Shown in pieces: positions 53,411 to 62,275 of a stretch of DNA of 64,000 nucleotides. Origin of the DNA: Kaistella solincola (GTDB lineage Bacteria; Bacteroidota; Bacteroidia; Flavobacteriales; Weeksellaceae); NCBI RefSeq assembly GCF_000812875.1, contig NZ_JSYK01000002.1, positions 372,001-436,000 on the forward strand, given 5' to 3'. The first letter of the stretch is position 1. Every line of letters begins with the position of its first letter. The translations under genes were made by a program, and so were the position numbers. Below the pieces are notes generated by a model, which did no database searches, was not told the origin of the DNA, and saw only the letters and a list, made by a program, of their open reading frames with translations.

Positions 53411-53781
53411 TTCTTTTCGTTTTTAATGGCTTCTACGTTGTTTAATGTTTTCGCGTTGTACACGGTGTTCACGCCGTTTTTTTTCAAAATTTCTACAGCT
53501 TCACCGGCTTGTCTCCCGGAATTGCAAAAAACCACCACGTTTTTACCTTTCAGCAAACCGAGGTTGTTTTGAAGTTCCGCCAGAGGAATATTTATTGCGC
53601 CCTCAGCGCTTTTCTTCTCGAACTGTTCCGGAACTCTTACATCTACCAAAACGGTTTCGGAGTCCAAAACCATTGGTTTAATTTCAGTTCTGTCGGCATT
53701 TGACACTACTGCTTTTTGAGTTTGACATGATGCCACAAATGCGGATATCATCATCAATAACACTAACTTTTTCATCTTCAT
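53407..53781 (-). CDS. Rhodanese-domain lipoprotein
   Basis: A 124-residue exported lipoprotein with lipobox cysteine C19 (AFVASC) and one rhodanese domain; the active cysteine is C86 in VVVFCNSGRQAG. It would move sulfane sulfur in the periplasm. The start overlaps the last base of the persulfide dioxygenase-like gene (53781). Confidence 0.9.
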   Translation of the reverse strand: MKMKKLVLLMMISAFVASCQTQKAVVSNADRTEIKPMVLDSETVLVDVRVPEQFEKKSAEGAINIPLAELQNNLGLLKGKNVVVFCNSGRQAGEAVEILKKNGVNTVYNAKTLNNVEAIKNEKK

Positions 53782-55187
53782 TAAATTTTAGATTGGCAGA
53801 CAAAATTGCTTTTCGGAACTTTGGTTTCTTTAATCTTGGAAAAACCACCTTCAATCTCGGTAAAATTGCGGATTCCGCGGGAATTTAAAATACTAGCGGC
53901 AATCATGCTGCGGTATCCTCCCGCGCAGTGAACGTAAAAATGTTCATTTGGATTAATGGTAAGCGCCCAGTCATTAATTTCAACCAATGGTTTGCTGAAG
54001 GCTTCATTTACATGTTCCGCTTCATATTCCGATGGTTTTCTGACGTCTAAGACGACCGATTTTTCCGAAAATTCTTCTGCAAAAGTTTCTGCTGAAATCC
54101 TTTTAACCTTGTCTATTTCTTTCCCGGATTTCTCCCAGGATTCAAAACCACCTTGCAGATAACCAATTACATGATCAAAACCTACCCGCGCTAATCTGGT
54201 GATTGATTCTTCTTCGGCACCAACTTCGGTAACCAAAAGAATTGGCTGCGCAACATCAACGATCATGGCACCAACCCACGGCGCAAAATCGCCTTTTAAA
54301 CCGATATTTATTGAGTTTGGCACATAACCTTTGTGGAAGTGTGCAGCACTTCTTGTATCCAAAATTAGAGCTCCGGAATCTTCAGCAACATTCTCAAATT
54401 CTTCCGGTGAAAGCGGCTGTTTTCCTTTTTCTAAAATGGAATCGAAATCTTCGTAACCACCTTTATTCATGGCGACATTCATCCCGAAATATTTCGGTGG
54501 CGGCGCCAAACCGTCTAAAACTTCGGCAATAAAAGCTTCTTTATTTGGCTGATTAAGCGCGTAATTTGTTTTCTTCTGATTTCCCAGCGTGTCTACAGTT
54601 TCTTTTTGCATGTTTTTTCCGCATGCAGAACCCGCACCATGCGCCGGATACACCAAAATATCGTCCGGAAGCGGAATAATTTTTTGCTGCAGACTTTCGT
54701 ATAAAATTCCGGCTAAATCTTCCTGCGTGATGCTGCCGGCTTTTTGCGCCAGATCCGGTCTGCCGACGTCGCCCAAAAACAACGTGTCTCCACTGAAAAT
54801 TGCATTTTCCTTTTCATTTTCATCGATGAGCAGAAAAGTGGAACTTTCCATGGTGTGACCCGGAGTGTGCAAAACTTTAATTTTCACCTTTCCAACTTCA
54901 AAAATCTGTCCGTCGGTTGCAATTATCGCCTCGAAATGCGGTGTTGCTGTCGGTCCATAAATAATTGGAGCGCCTGTTTTCCTTGAAAGATCCACGTGAC
55001 CGGAGACAAAATCTGCATGAAAATGCGTCTCAAAAATATATTTCAATTTTACCTCATCTTTTTCCAAACGGTCCAGATAAGGTTTCGTTTCGCGCAGCGG
55101 ATCAATGATCACCGCCTCTTTTTCGGAAACGATATAATATGCGCCCTGCGCCAGACAGCCTGTATAAATTTGTTCTACCTTCATCAT
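53781..55187 (-). CDS. Persulfide dioxygenase-rhodanese fusion (CstB-like)
   Basis: A 468-residue protein: metallo-beta-lactamase domain (1-240) with H55-F-H57-A-D59 and H64, VLHTPGHTMES and FSGDTLFLGDVGRPDL, the Fe(II)-binding persulfide dioxygenase type. A first rhodanese-like domain (about 255-350) has no cysteine at its loop (LLVTEVGAEEE), and a second (about 365-455) has the active C421 in YVHCAGGYRS. This three-part build is that of CstB, which oxidises low-molecular-weight persulfides to thiosulfate. A second ATG follows at once (55184). Confidence 0.93.
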   Translation of the reverse strand: MMKVEQIYTGCLAQGAYYIVSEKEAVIIDPLRETKPYLDRLEKDEVKLKYIFETHFHADFVSGHVDLSRKTGAPIIYGPTATPHFEAIIATDGQIFEVGKVKIKVLHTPGHTMESSTFLLIDENEKENAIFSGDTLFLGDVGRPDLAQKAGSITQEDLAGILYESLQQKIIPLPDDILVYPAHGAGSACGKNMQKETVDTLGNQKKTNYALNQPNKEAFIAEVLDGLAPPPKYFGMNVAMNKGGYEDFDSILEKGKQPLSPEEFENVAEDSGALILDTRSAAHFHKGYVPNSINIGLKGDFAPWVGAMIVDVAQPILLVTEVGAEEESITRLARVGFDHVIGYLQGGFESWEKSGKEIDKVKRISAETFAEEFSEKSVVLDVRKPSEYEAEHVNEAFSKPLVEINDWALTINPNEHFYVHCAGGYRSMIAASILNSRGIRNFTEIEGGFSKIKETKVPKSNFVCQSKI

Positions 55188-55235
55188 TTTTGTTTTTAAA
55201 ATTTGAGATTTTTACCCGAAATAATCGGTAATTTT

Positions 55236-55622
55236 TTAGTCGGTTTTCGGGATTTCAAGATATTCAATGCTGTTTCCTTCAGCATCAGACAATTTTCCAC
55301 CGGTCCCGATCTTGCCTTCCCACATCCATTTCTCGTTGGTGAAAACAGGTTCACCTTTGCTGGATATTTTTTTCGCAACCAAAATCTGCTCCGGTTCACC
55401 TTCCTTTTCCATTTTCATGGCAACGTCGTTTCCCTGTGCAAAATACGTCACTTTCAACTTTTCGCCCTTAGAATTTTCCAGCTCTACCGCGTCCTGCATA
55501 AGACTTTCCTCTGTCGGATCGCTGGCTGCAACGGTGGAATTATTTTCCGTATTAACCCGCTCATTTTTTTGGCAAGCCATGAAAAGCGTGAAAGCAACTG
55601 CTGCAATTATTAGTTTTTTCAT
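55236..55622 (-). CDS. Small lipoprotein, unknown
   Basis: A 128-residue lipoprotein with lipobox C17 (LFMAC) and a mature part of beta-like strands (LKVTYFAQGNDVAMKME, MWEGKIGTGGKLSDAEG). It faintly recalls the MliC lysozyme-inhibitor fold, but I see no clear motif. A TAAATTTG -7 box about 113 bases upstream could drive it. It precedes the persulfide cluster on the same strand by 48 bases. Confidence 0.72.
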   Translation of the reverse strand: MKKLIIAAVAFTLFMACQKNERVNTENNSTVAASDPTEESLMQDAVELENSKGEKLKVTYFAQGNDVAMKMEKEGEPEQILVAKKISSKGEPVFTNEKWMWEGKIGTGGKLSDAEGNSIEYLEIPKTD

Positions 55623-55779
55623 TTTAATATTTTAAAAAAATCATTTTTGGTTTAAAAGCAACAGAAAAAATTCGGCCTTAAAAGCAGGTTTTTTTTGATT
55701 TTTTTCCGTTTTAATGTTTTAGCTTTAATTTTTACAAATTTACTTAAAATTTGCCGCAATACTTTATGACCTTGCGCAG

Positions 55780-57768
55780 CTAAAGACTGAAGTTTAAATT
55801 CAAATAAAAATTTCGTCCGGGGCGCGGCAAATGGTTCCAGTCCGCGTAAGAAGTGTAATATCGGTTGAATAAATTTTCAACACCGGCTTTCGCAAATAAT
55901 TTTGTTTTTCCAAAGTTGAAATTGTAGCCCGCGTTTAGATTTACAATAAAATACGCGGGCGTTTCATTTTCGCCATATTTTGCAGCAAAGTTTCTGTGTT
56001 TTGAATTTCCGAAAACGGAAACTTCGGAAGAAAATCTATTTCGCTCAAACCGCAGCGAACTCTGATAGCTGAGCGGACTCATAAACGGCAGATTTTCACC
56101 TTCGCTGTCTTTTCCACGCAGATAAACGATTTGCGAATTCCAATTTATAAGTTCCGAAAGCTGAAAATCCGCATTTAAGCTGATATTAAAAATGTCGGCA
56201 TTTTCCAGAGCGGAATATTTTTTTACACCGCGCGCGCCGATCGTCATCGGAACCAGACCTTGCACAATATTTCCGACGATATAATTGGAGATTTTGAAAT
56301 AAGATGACGCCAGTTTAAGTTTATAATTTTTCTGTTTTACACCTAAAAAGGCGTTAGCTTCGAGCGAAGATTCATTTCTCAAACTTGGGTTGCCAATATA
56401 ATCGTATTTCTCGAAACTGTTAAAAAGATAGAAACCGTAACCTTCGGAAACAGACGGCGCGCGGTCGCCATAACCCAAGCCAAAACCGGCTTCAAAGCCA
56501 TTTTTTTCGAAATTGTAATTTGCAGCTAAACTTTTTAGAAAGCGGGTTTTTTCGGCATTCATTTCGGGATAAAAAATCTGCAGGCTGCTTAATCCAAAAT
56601 CGCTTTCGACTTTGTTTTGATGCAATGTCGCAGATGCCGAAATTTTTAGGTTTGAATTTTCACTGACTTTAAATTTATCTTCCAGAAAAACCGCTTGCGA
56701 AAGTGTTCTCACCTCCGGCCAGGTCAGCATAAACATCAGTCTTTCGCTTTTGTCATTTGGATACATCGTCATTTCCGCGCGTGATTTATTGTAATATCCG
56801 GTACCGTTTAACAGAAAATTGTGCTGTTTAGCAGCGAATTTTAGTTGCGAATAATAACCAACGGTGGTGCTCCAGCCCGGCATATCCATGTGAATTTGCG
56901 TCTCCGGTCTTTTTGTATCGTCCATGCGGTGGGTGACGGTATTGAAATAAATCTTTGTTTCCCAACTTTTCAGAAAATCGCTTTGCGGTAAAACCTGGAA
57001 TTTCAACGAAGTAATGAGCGCTTCCGCAAGTGAAACATCCATTGGCAACGCCGGGTAACCGACATCGGTTGCTTTGTCATAAATTATTGAAGCTTCAAGC
57101 AGCTTATTTTCTGCTATTTTTGCGCCTGAAATGGCAGATATATTCATTTTTTTAAACTGCGAGTATGGAATTTCCTGGTTATTTCCGGCTTTATAATTTT
57201 CAGCATCGCGCAACATGAAATTGACATCGCTGTAAAATTTCGCGGATTTATATTTCACTCCGGTACCAAAAATTTTCTGAGAATTTACCGTTTCAAAACC
57301 GGTATTCAGGTTGAAATTCCACTGCTCTTTACCGAATACCGATTTATTTCTTTTCAGGTCAATCGCGCCGCCGATGGTGTTTCCGTGGCACGCACCGCCC
57401 TGCCCCGAACTGATTTCAGCTTCCTGCAAATTCGAAATTTCCACATAAGACGTGATTGGATCCATTTTGTCGGTACACGCACCGAAAATCCGCATTCCAT
57501 CGATGGTTACCAAAGTTCTTTCTGTGGGCAAACCGTTAATCAGCGGTTCCCAGGCATACGCGCCGCGTTTTATCATATCTACTTTCGCCGATTTCTGCAA
57601 ATATTCATCAATAGAACCCAAAGGTTTATTTTCTTTAGCGGAAAGTTTCGCAGTGCTAATAACAATTACTTCCTGAATGTGGTGAATATTGCCGGAATCC
57701 AGCTGCAGCTGCGCATTTATATTTAAAGAAAAAAGGGCAAAACAGGGCAAAAAAATTAAATTTTTCAT
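55780..57768 (-). CDS. TonB-dependent copper receptor (OprC/NosA-like)
   Basis: A complete 662-residue receptor with signal peptide (MKNLIFLPCFALFSLNINA) and plug (about 30-150). The plug carries G-A-C98-T-D-K-M102-D-P-I-T-S-Y; in the barrel T-H280-R-M282-D-D follows. This is the CxxxM plus HxM pair that forms the copper site of OprC, with almost the same spacing. GGACHGNTIGG adds a second Cys-His. The final strand is PGRNFYLNLNFSL. It follows a Met/His-rich lipoprotein gene by 120 bases, so import of copper ions is the best call; the ligand has not been tested. Confidence 0.88.
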   Translation of the reverse strand: MKNLIFLPCFALFSLNINAQLQLDSGNIHHIQEVIVISTAKLSAKENKPLGSIDEYLQKSAKVDMIKRGAYAWEPLINGLPTERTLVTIDGMRIFGACTDKMDPITSYVEISNLQEAEISSGQGGACHGNTIGGAIDLKRNKSVFGKEQWNFNLNTGFETVNSQKIFGTGVKYKSAKFYSDVNFMLRDAENYKAGNNQEIPYSQFKKMNISAISGAKIAENKLLEASIIYDKATDVGYPALPMDVSLAEALITSLKFQVLPQSDFLKSWETKIYFNTVTHRMDDTKRPETQIHMDMPGWSTTVGYYSQLKFAAKQHNFLLNGTGYYNKSRAEMTMYPNDKSERLMFMLTWPEVRTLSQAVFLEDKFKVSENSNLKISASATLHQNKVESDFGLSSLQIFYPEMNAEKTRFLKSLAANYNFEKNGFEAGFGLGYGDRAPSVSEGYGFYLFNSFEKYDYIGNPSLRNESSLEANAFLGVKQKNYKLKLASSYFKISNYIVGNIVQGLVPMTIGARGVKKYSALENADIFNISLNADFQLSELINWNSQIVYLRGKDSEGENLPFMSPLSYQSSLRFERNRFSSEVSVFGNSKHRNFAAKYGENETPAYFIVNLNAGYNFNFGKTKLFAKAGVENLFNRYYTSYADWNHLPRPGRNFYLNLNFSL

Positions 57769-57888
57769 AGGAAATGTCGTATAACTTTCCGCTGTAATTT
57801 TTGAAAAAAATGCTTCTAAAGCAGGAAATAAATTCCCGCATTTTAATTCAACGAAAAGATTAGTTTTGTAAAAAGTGTGTTCTAAATT

Positions 57889-58749
57889 TTAGAAATCAAG
57901 TTCAAAAAATAGAGAGCTCGCAGGATTAGCGTCTGTCACATCTTCACCTTTTAGCACTACTCCACTTTGATTCAGCAACTGTAAATTAATTTTCCAGTAA
58001 CCGGTCATTGTTAAAGATATTTTTCCTTTGTAAAGTCCGCCGGCGGCTGATTGTGTTGCTGCGACATTGTTCGGTGAACTGTGATTTCCCATTCCCGGCA
58101 TGCGCGGATCGAGTTTCACGCTGAGACCTTCTGCCACAGGATAACTCATCATGTCCTGCATTTTCCAGACACCGATTGTCACGTCATTTGTCGCCACTTT
58201 TGGTGAAATTGGCTCAACGTAAGCCACGATATATTTCACATTATCACTTCCAACAATTACATTCACTGTTTTTTTGGTTGAAGCTGGAACAGACAAATTT
58301 CCAGTTGCAGAAAAATCTGCAGTTCCAATCGAATAGTCGATTTTTAAATTCCAGAATTCCATATTATTTTCCGGCATTTGAAAAACCATATAACCGCCAT
58401 AAATTGTCGCGTCTTTCAATGTATTCTGCAATTCAGATTTCGGACAAGAATGTGTCATATTCATCATGTTCATCAGCGGTGTCCATTTTACATTCGCCGG
58501 TGTTTCGTACTGATTAGTTGCTTTGTTTTTAAAGCGAAGTTTCAAATCATTATAGCCCAATTGCGTGGTTCCGGTTTTGGAATAGAGTTCAATAATATGT
58601 GTATCGTTGGTGATTTCTTTGATTTTAAGAAAGCCGTTGAGCTCGGTGTTTGTGGTTGGAATTATTTCATCGGAATCTGAAGTCCGACACGAGAGAACAA
58701 GAAAAGCCAATGCCAGAAAGGCAAAAATATTTTTAAAGGAAAAATTCAT
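57889..58749 (-). CDS. YtkA-like Met/His-rich lipoprotein, probable copper binder
   Basis: A 286-residue lipoprotein with lipobox C21 (AFLVLSC). The C-terminal domain (about 195-285) resembles the YtkA/FixH-type fold: SVKLDPRMPGMGNHSSPNN, GGLYKGKISLTMTGYWKINL. Other soft-metal clusters are MNMMNMTHSCP near residue 94 and WKMQDMMSYPVAEG. With the CxxxM receptor downstream it probably captures or delivers copper at the outer surface or periplasm. The first ~90 residues are Thr/Asn-rich. Confidence 0.82.
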   Translation of the reverse strand: MNFSFKNIFAFLALAFLVLSCRTSDSDEIIPTTNTELNGFLKIKEITNDTHIIELYSKTGTTQLGYNDLKLRFKNKATNQYETPANVKWTPLMNMMNMTHSCPKSELQNTLKDATIYGGYMVFQMPENNMEFWNLKIDYSIGTADFSATGNLSVPASTKKTVNVIVGSDNVKYIVAYVEPISPKVATNDVTIGVWKMQDMMSYPVAEGLSVKLDPRMPGMGNHSSPNNVAATQSAAGGLYKGKISLTMTGYWKINLQLLNQSGVVLKGEDVTDANPASSLFFELDF

Positions 58750-58847
58750 TTTGAAAGCTTTTAATATAACATTAGGGAAAGCCGTTTTCTTTAATAAAAA
58801 GAAAATAGCTGCTTATTTTATAAGCAATGAAAAAACGGATGTTGATG

Positions 58848-59210
58848 TTATATTTGCGGCGGATGCGGCAATATTCCCAGAATAATTTCCGGGAGAAAAC
58901 CGTCGTGGTAAGAGAAGATGGAAATTATTGTCACAAAGCGCGGCTCTTTAGCAATAGAAAAATAAGCCACTTTAGCCGGTAAAATATTGAACTCAAAAGA
59001 GTATTTCACCAAACTGAAAAAATTAGCCGTTTTTTCGCCATTTTTTTTCATTTGACATTTTCCGTGGCAATCCATTTCCGGCTTGGCTTTATTGACGCAA
59101 TAAATTTCATAAAAATCCCGGTTGATTTTATAGTCCAGCATAAACAAACCATCGCCGAAACTTGCGCCGAAAATAATGATTGAAAGAAGTAAGCTTATTG
59201 CCGGTTTCAT
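58848..59210 (-). CDS. Small Cys-rich exported protein of the copper operon
   Basis: A 120-residue protein with an N-terminal signal or anchor helix (AISLLLSIIIFGASFGDGLF), then INRDFYEIYCVNKAKPEMDC and H-G-K-C, a C-x9-C-x3-C pattern seen in small Bacteroidota proteins beside TonB receptors. The C-terminal half is hydrophobic and aromatic (FFSLVKYSFEFNILP) and ends GILPHPPQI. Role unknown; metal binding is a guess from the cysteines and the context. First gene of the operon. Confidence 0.78.
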   Translation of the reverse strand: MKPAISLLLSIIIFGASFGDGLFMLDYKINRDFYEIYCVNKAKPEMDCHGKCQMKKNGEKTANFFSLVKYSFEFNILPAKVAYFSIAKEPRFVTIISIFSYHDGFLPEIILGILPHPPQI

Positions 59211-59217
59211 GATAGAG

Positions 59218-59225
59218 CAAATTTA
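59218..59225 (-). promoter_or_regulatory. Predicted -7 element of the copper operon
   Basis: TAAATTTG on the minus strand, 8 bases before ATG 59210, which would give an almost leaderless message. No -33 element is visible. Confidence 0.4.
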
Positions 59226-59343
59226 AGACTAAATGCTCTGAATTAAAAAATGACTTTCATCAGCACTCTTACTCCTAGTTTTGGTAACTGACCGAATTAA
59301 CTCTGTAATATTTTTTATCTTTAACAATTGAAAAATAAAAAAA

Positions 59344-60870
59344 ATGGCAGATAAAGCGAAATTTATAGCTGAACTTTCCGCGCGGTACACGCCGAAAGGC
59401 GAGTTTATTACCTTAGGAAAAGGCATGCTGGACGGCGAAGTAATTCCCGAAGTGAATGTGACGCTGCCACTGAAAACCATCAACCGCCACGGGCTGATTG
59501 CAGGCGCCACAGGAACCGGAAAAACCAAAACGGTACAGGTTTTCGCGGAACAACTTTCACATGCTGGAATTCCGTCGCTGGTGCTTGATATTAAAGGTGA
59601 TTTTTCCGGAATTGCAGAAAGAGGGACAGAAAATGACATCATCAAAGAGCGCTACGCGAAAACCCAACTCCCGTACGAACCGCAGGCTTTTCCGGTGGAA
59701 TTAATGACGATTTCCGGCGCGCCGGGCGTAAAACTTCGTGCCACGGTAACGGAGTTCGGACCGATTTTACTTTCCAAAATTTTAGAATTGAATGATACGC
59801 AACAAAGCATCATTTCCATCGTTTTTAAATATTGTGATGACAAAGGCTTGCCCCTCGTTGATTTGGATGACCTGAAAAAAGTACTGCAATATGTGACCGA
59901 TAATCCGCAGGGAAAAGCTGATTTAACGAATAATTACGGCTCCATTTCTTCTGCTTCTTTGGGCGCAATTTTACGGTCTATCGTCGCGATGGAACAGCAG
60001 GGCGCCGCGGAATTTTTCGGTGAACCGAGTTTTGACATCCACGATTTGATTCAGCAAAAAAATGGCAAAGGAGTCGTGAATATTTTGAGGGTTGATAATA
60101 TCCAGAGTAAACCGCAGTTATTTTCAACTTTCATGCTTTCGCTGTTCGCGGAAATTTATATGACTTTACCGGAAGAAGGCGATTCGGGAAAACCAAAACT
60201 GGTTTTATTCATCGATGAAGCGCATCTCATTTTCAAAGAAGCATCGAAAACACTTTTAAGCCAGATTGAAACTATGGTGAAATTAATCCGTTCCAAAGGA
60301 GTCGGAATTTATTTTATCACCCAAATTCCCGGCGACGTTCCGGAAAACGTACTTTCGCAGTTGGGTTTAAAAATTCAGCACGCGCTGCGCGGATTCACGG
60401 CGAAAGACCGGAAAGAAATTTCAAAAGCTGTAGAAAATTACCCGATTACCGAGTTTTATAATTCAAAAGAATTAATTCAGAATCTCGGAATTGGCGAAGC
60501 TTTTATCACGGCTTTAGACGAAAAAGGAATTCCGACGCCTTTGGTTCATACTTTTCTGATTTCGCCGGAATCAAGAATGGATATTCTTAACGCTGCAGAA
60601 ATCGCGGATCTCACAAGCCGTTCGGCTTTGGTGGCGAAATACGAAAATGATTTAAATAAAGATTCCGCTTACGAAATGCTGACCAGCAGAATGGAACAGG
60701 CGGTAAAAGAAGCACCGGTCACCGTGAAAACAAAGCCGGTGAAAGAAGAGCCCGGAGTTTTTGAAAGTGTGATGAAATCCCGAGCGGGACGAACTTTTAC
60801 GACGACACTCGCGCGCGAAGGCGCAAAATTTGTTTTGGGAATGTTCGGTTTAGGCGGAAGAAAAAGATAA
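59344..60870 (+). CDS. HerA-like ATPase, DUF853 (YjgR type)
   Basis: A 508-residue P-loop ATPase of the DUF853/HerA group. Walker A GATGTGKTKTVQ near residue 55, Walker B LVLFIDEAHLIF near residue 285, and ITQIPGDVPENVLSQLGLKI further on. The C-terminal 60 residues are Lys/Pro-rich with a hydrophobic end. Its cellular task is not known; translocation along DNA is proposed for relatives. 18 bases separate it from the next gene. Confidence 0.92.
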   Translation: MADKAKFIAELSARYTPKGEFITLGKGMLDGEVIPEVNVTLPLKTINRHGLIAGATGTGKTKTVQVFAEQLSHAGIPSLVLDIKGDFSGIAERGTENDIIKERYAKTQLPYEPQAFPVELMTISGAPGVKLRATVTEFGPILLSKILELNDTQQSIISIVFKYCDDKGLPLVDLDDLKKVLQYVTDNPQGKADLTNNYGSISSASLGAILRSIVAMEQQGAAEFFGEPSFDIHDLIQQKNGKGVVNILRVDNIQSKPQLFSTFMLSLFAEIYMTLPEEGDSGKPKLVLFIDEAHLIFKEASKTLLSQIETMVKLIRSKGVGIYFITQIPGDVPENVLSQLGLKIQHALRGFTAKDRKEISKAVENYPITEFYNSKELIQNLGIGEAFITALDEKGIPTPLVHTFLISPESRMDILNAAEIADLTSRSALVAKYENDLNKDSAYEMLTSRMEQAVKEAPVTVKTKPVKEEPGVFESVMKSRAGRTFTTTLAREGAKFVLGMFGLGGRKR

Positions 60871-60888
60871 TTTAAGACAGAAAAAAAA

Positions 60889-62115
60889 TTGTATTCAGTA
60901 ATCGATATAGAAAGTAACGGCGCAGGTTTCAGGCAGGAAAGCATTATTGAAATTGCAGTTTACAAATACGATGGTCATCAAATAGTTGATCAGTTTATTT
61001 CTTTGGTAAATCCCGATGGTCCGATTACACCTTTCGTGCAGAAACTCACCAAAATTTCGCCAAAAATGGTGCTTACAGCGCCGAAATTTCATGAAATTGC
61101 GAAGCGCGTGGTAGAAATTACGCAGAACACCACGTTGGTCGGTCATAATATTGAATTTGATTACCGAATGCTCAGACAGGAATTTCGCAGATTAGGTTAC
61201 GAATTCAAAATCAATACTCTAGACACCATTCCGCTCGCTAAAAAACTGATTCCAACCGCGGAAAGTTATTCGCTCGGAAAACTTGTAAAATCGCTCGGAA
61301 TTCCGCTCGTTGACCAGCACCGCGCTTCGGGCGACGCGCGCGCAACTTTGGAACTTTTCAAGCTTTTGATGATTAAAGATAAAGATTCGGAAATCATTCA
61401 GCAGCATCACGACGAGCTGAACGCGAAAACTTATCCGAATAAAATCCGCGATTTAACGCAGGATTTGCCCGGCGAAAAAGGAATCCTTTATTTTCAGGAT
61501 GAAAAAGGAAAAATTATTTTCAGCGATTTTGTAGATGATCTGAATAAATCTGCGAAAATAATTTTTAATGCAACTTCAAAAAAATGGCGTCCTATACAGG
61601 AAAAGACCGTGCAGGTTCATTATGAATTTACCGGAAGCGATATTCTGGCGAAACTCATGATGCGCACGAAAGGTTTAAAAAAAACCGAGGCGCTGCCGTT
61701 CGGACTTTATCATAAAAACGGCCGATATTTCGCGGATAAAATCACCAATCAACTGAGTGTTGAACCATTTTTACAGTTTAAATCTTTTACGCAAGGCAGC
61801 AAAGCCGTAAGTTTCATCAAAACAAAAGCAGAATTTTCAAATCCTGAAGAATTGAAAAATTTGCTTGAAATAGGGCTAAAAAATCCACTTTGGATTTCTG
61901 CGGGACGTGTTTTGGGTGAAAAATCATTTTTAATTTTTGAAGAAGGAAAACTTTCAGCGTATGGTTTCTTCGAACTTTTCACCCAAATCGATTCTTTAGC
62001 AAAACTTTCGAGCAACAAAATCGCTATCGATTTCAAGGTTGATGATTTTGAAAATGATTTAAAATTGGGCCTTTTACGGGGAGATTTTGAAATTATTCCG
62101 CTTCCGGAAAAATAA
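60889..62115 (+). CDS. DnaQ-like exonuclease with degenerate GIY-YIG region
   Basis: A 408-residue protein. Residues 1-165 form a DEDDh 3'-5' exonuclease: D6-I-E8, GHNIEFDYRML and the final QHRASGDARA. Residues about 195-280 (LPGEKGILYFQDEKGKIIF, then VQVHYEFTGSDILAKLMM) align in spirit with the UvrC/Cho-type GIY-YIG domain that follows DnaQ in other Bacteroidota, but the YIGK segment reads IIFSDF, so this nuclease half looks inactive. Start TTG 60889, as no ATG is available before the active-site strand. Confidence 0.85.
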   Translation: MYSVIDIESNGAGFRQESIIEIAVYKYDGHQIVDQFISLVNPDGPITPFVQKLTKISPKMVLTAPKFHEIAKRVVEITQNTTLVGHNIEFDYRMLRQEFRRLGYEFKINTLDTIPLAKKLIPTAESYSLGKLVKSLGIPLVDQHRASGDARATLELFKLLMIKDKDSEIIQQHHDELNAKTYPNKIRDLTQDLPGEKGILYFQDEKGKIIFSDFVDDLNKSAKIIFNATSKKWRPIQEKTVQVHYEFTGSDILAKLMMRTKGLKKTEALPFGLYHKNGRYFADKITNQLSVEPFLQFKSFTQGSKAVSFIKTKAEFSNPEELKNLLEIGLKNPLWISAGRVLGEKSFLIFEEGKLSAYGFFELFTQIDSLAKLSSNKIAIDFKVDDFENDLKLGLLRGDFEIIPLPEK

Positions 62116-62117
62116 AT

Positions 62118-62149
62118 TGTTCAGATTTAAATTAAAAAATATATTTTTG
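62118..62149 (+). promoter_or_regulatory. Predicted promoter of lysA leader
   Basis: TTG at 62118-62120, 21 bases, then TATTTTTG at 62142-62149. Predicted start near 62153, 19 bases before a small reading frame. Confidence 0.5.
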
Positions 62150-62171
62150 TCAAAAATTTAGCAAAAATAAA

Positions 62172-62249
62172 ATGTTGATTCTTAAATCTTCCAAACAGGT
62201 TAGCGCAAAGGGAAAGAAGTTTTTCTCTAAGCAAATTTTGGTGGATTAA
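62172..62249 (+). CDS. Possible 25-residue Lys-rich leader peptide of lysA
   Basis: A small frame of 25 codons with six lysines (MLILKSSKQVSAKGKK, then FFSKQILVD), placed right after a good promoter and before a terminator that precedes lysA. Lysine codons are at positions 5, 8, 13, 15, 16 and 20. The layout promoter, short Lys-rich frame, terminator, lysine-synthesis gene is that of an attenuator. It could also be an unrelated small protein or a structured leader RNA (CCAAA near 62191 can pair with TTTTGG near 62236). No clear anti-terminator is seen. Confidence 0.35.
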   Translation: MLILKSSKQVSAKGKKFFSKQILVD

Positions 62250-62275
62250 GAGCTCATGTTTTTTAACAATATTGT

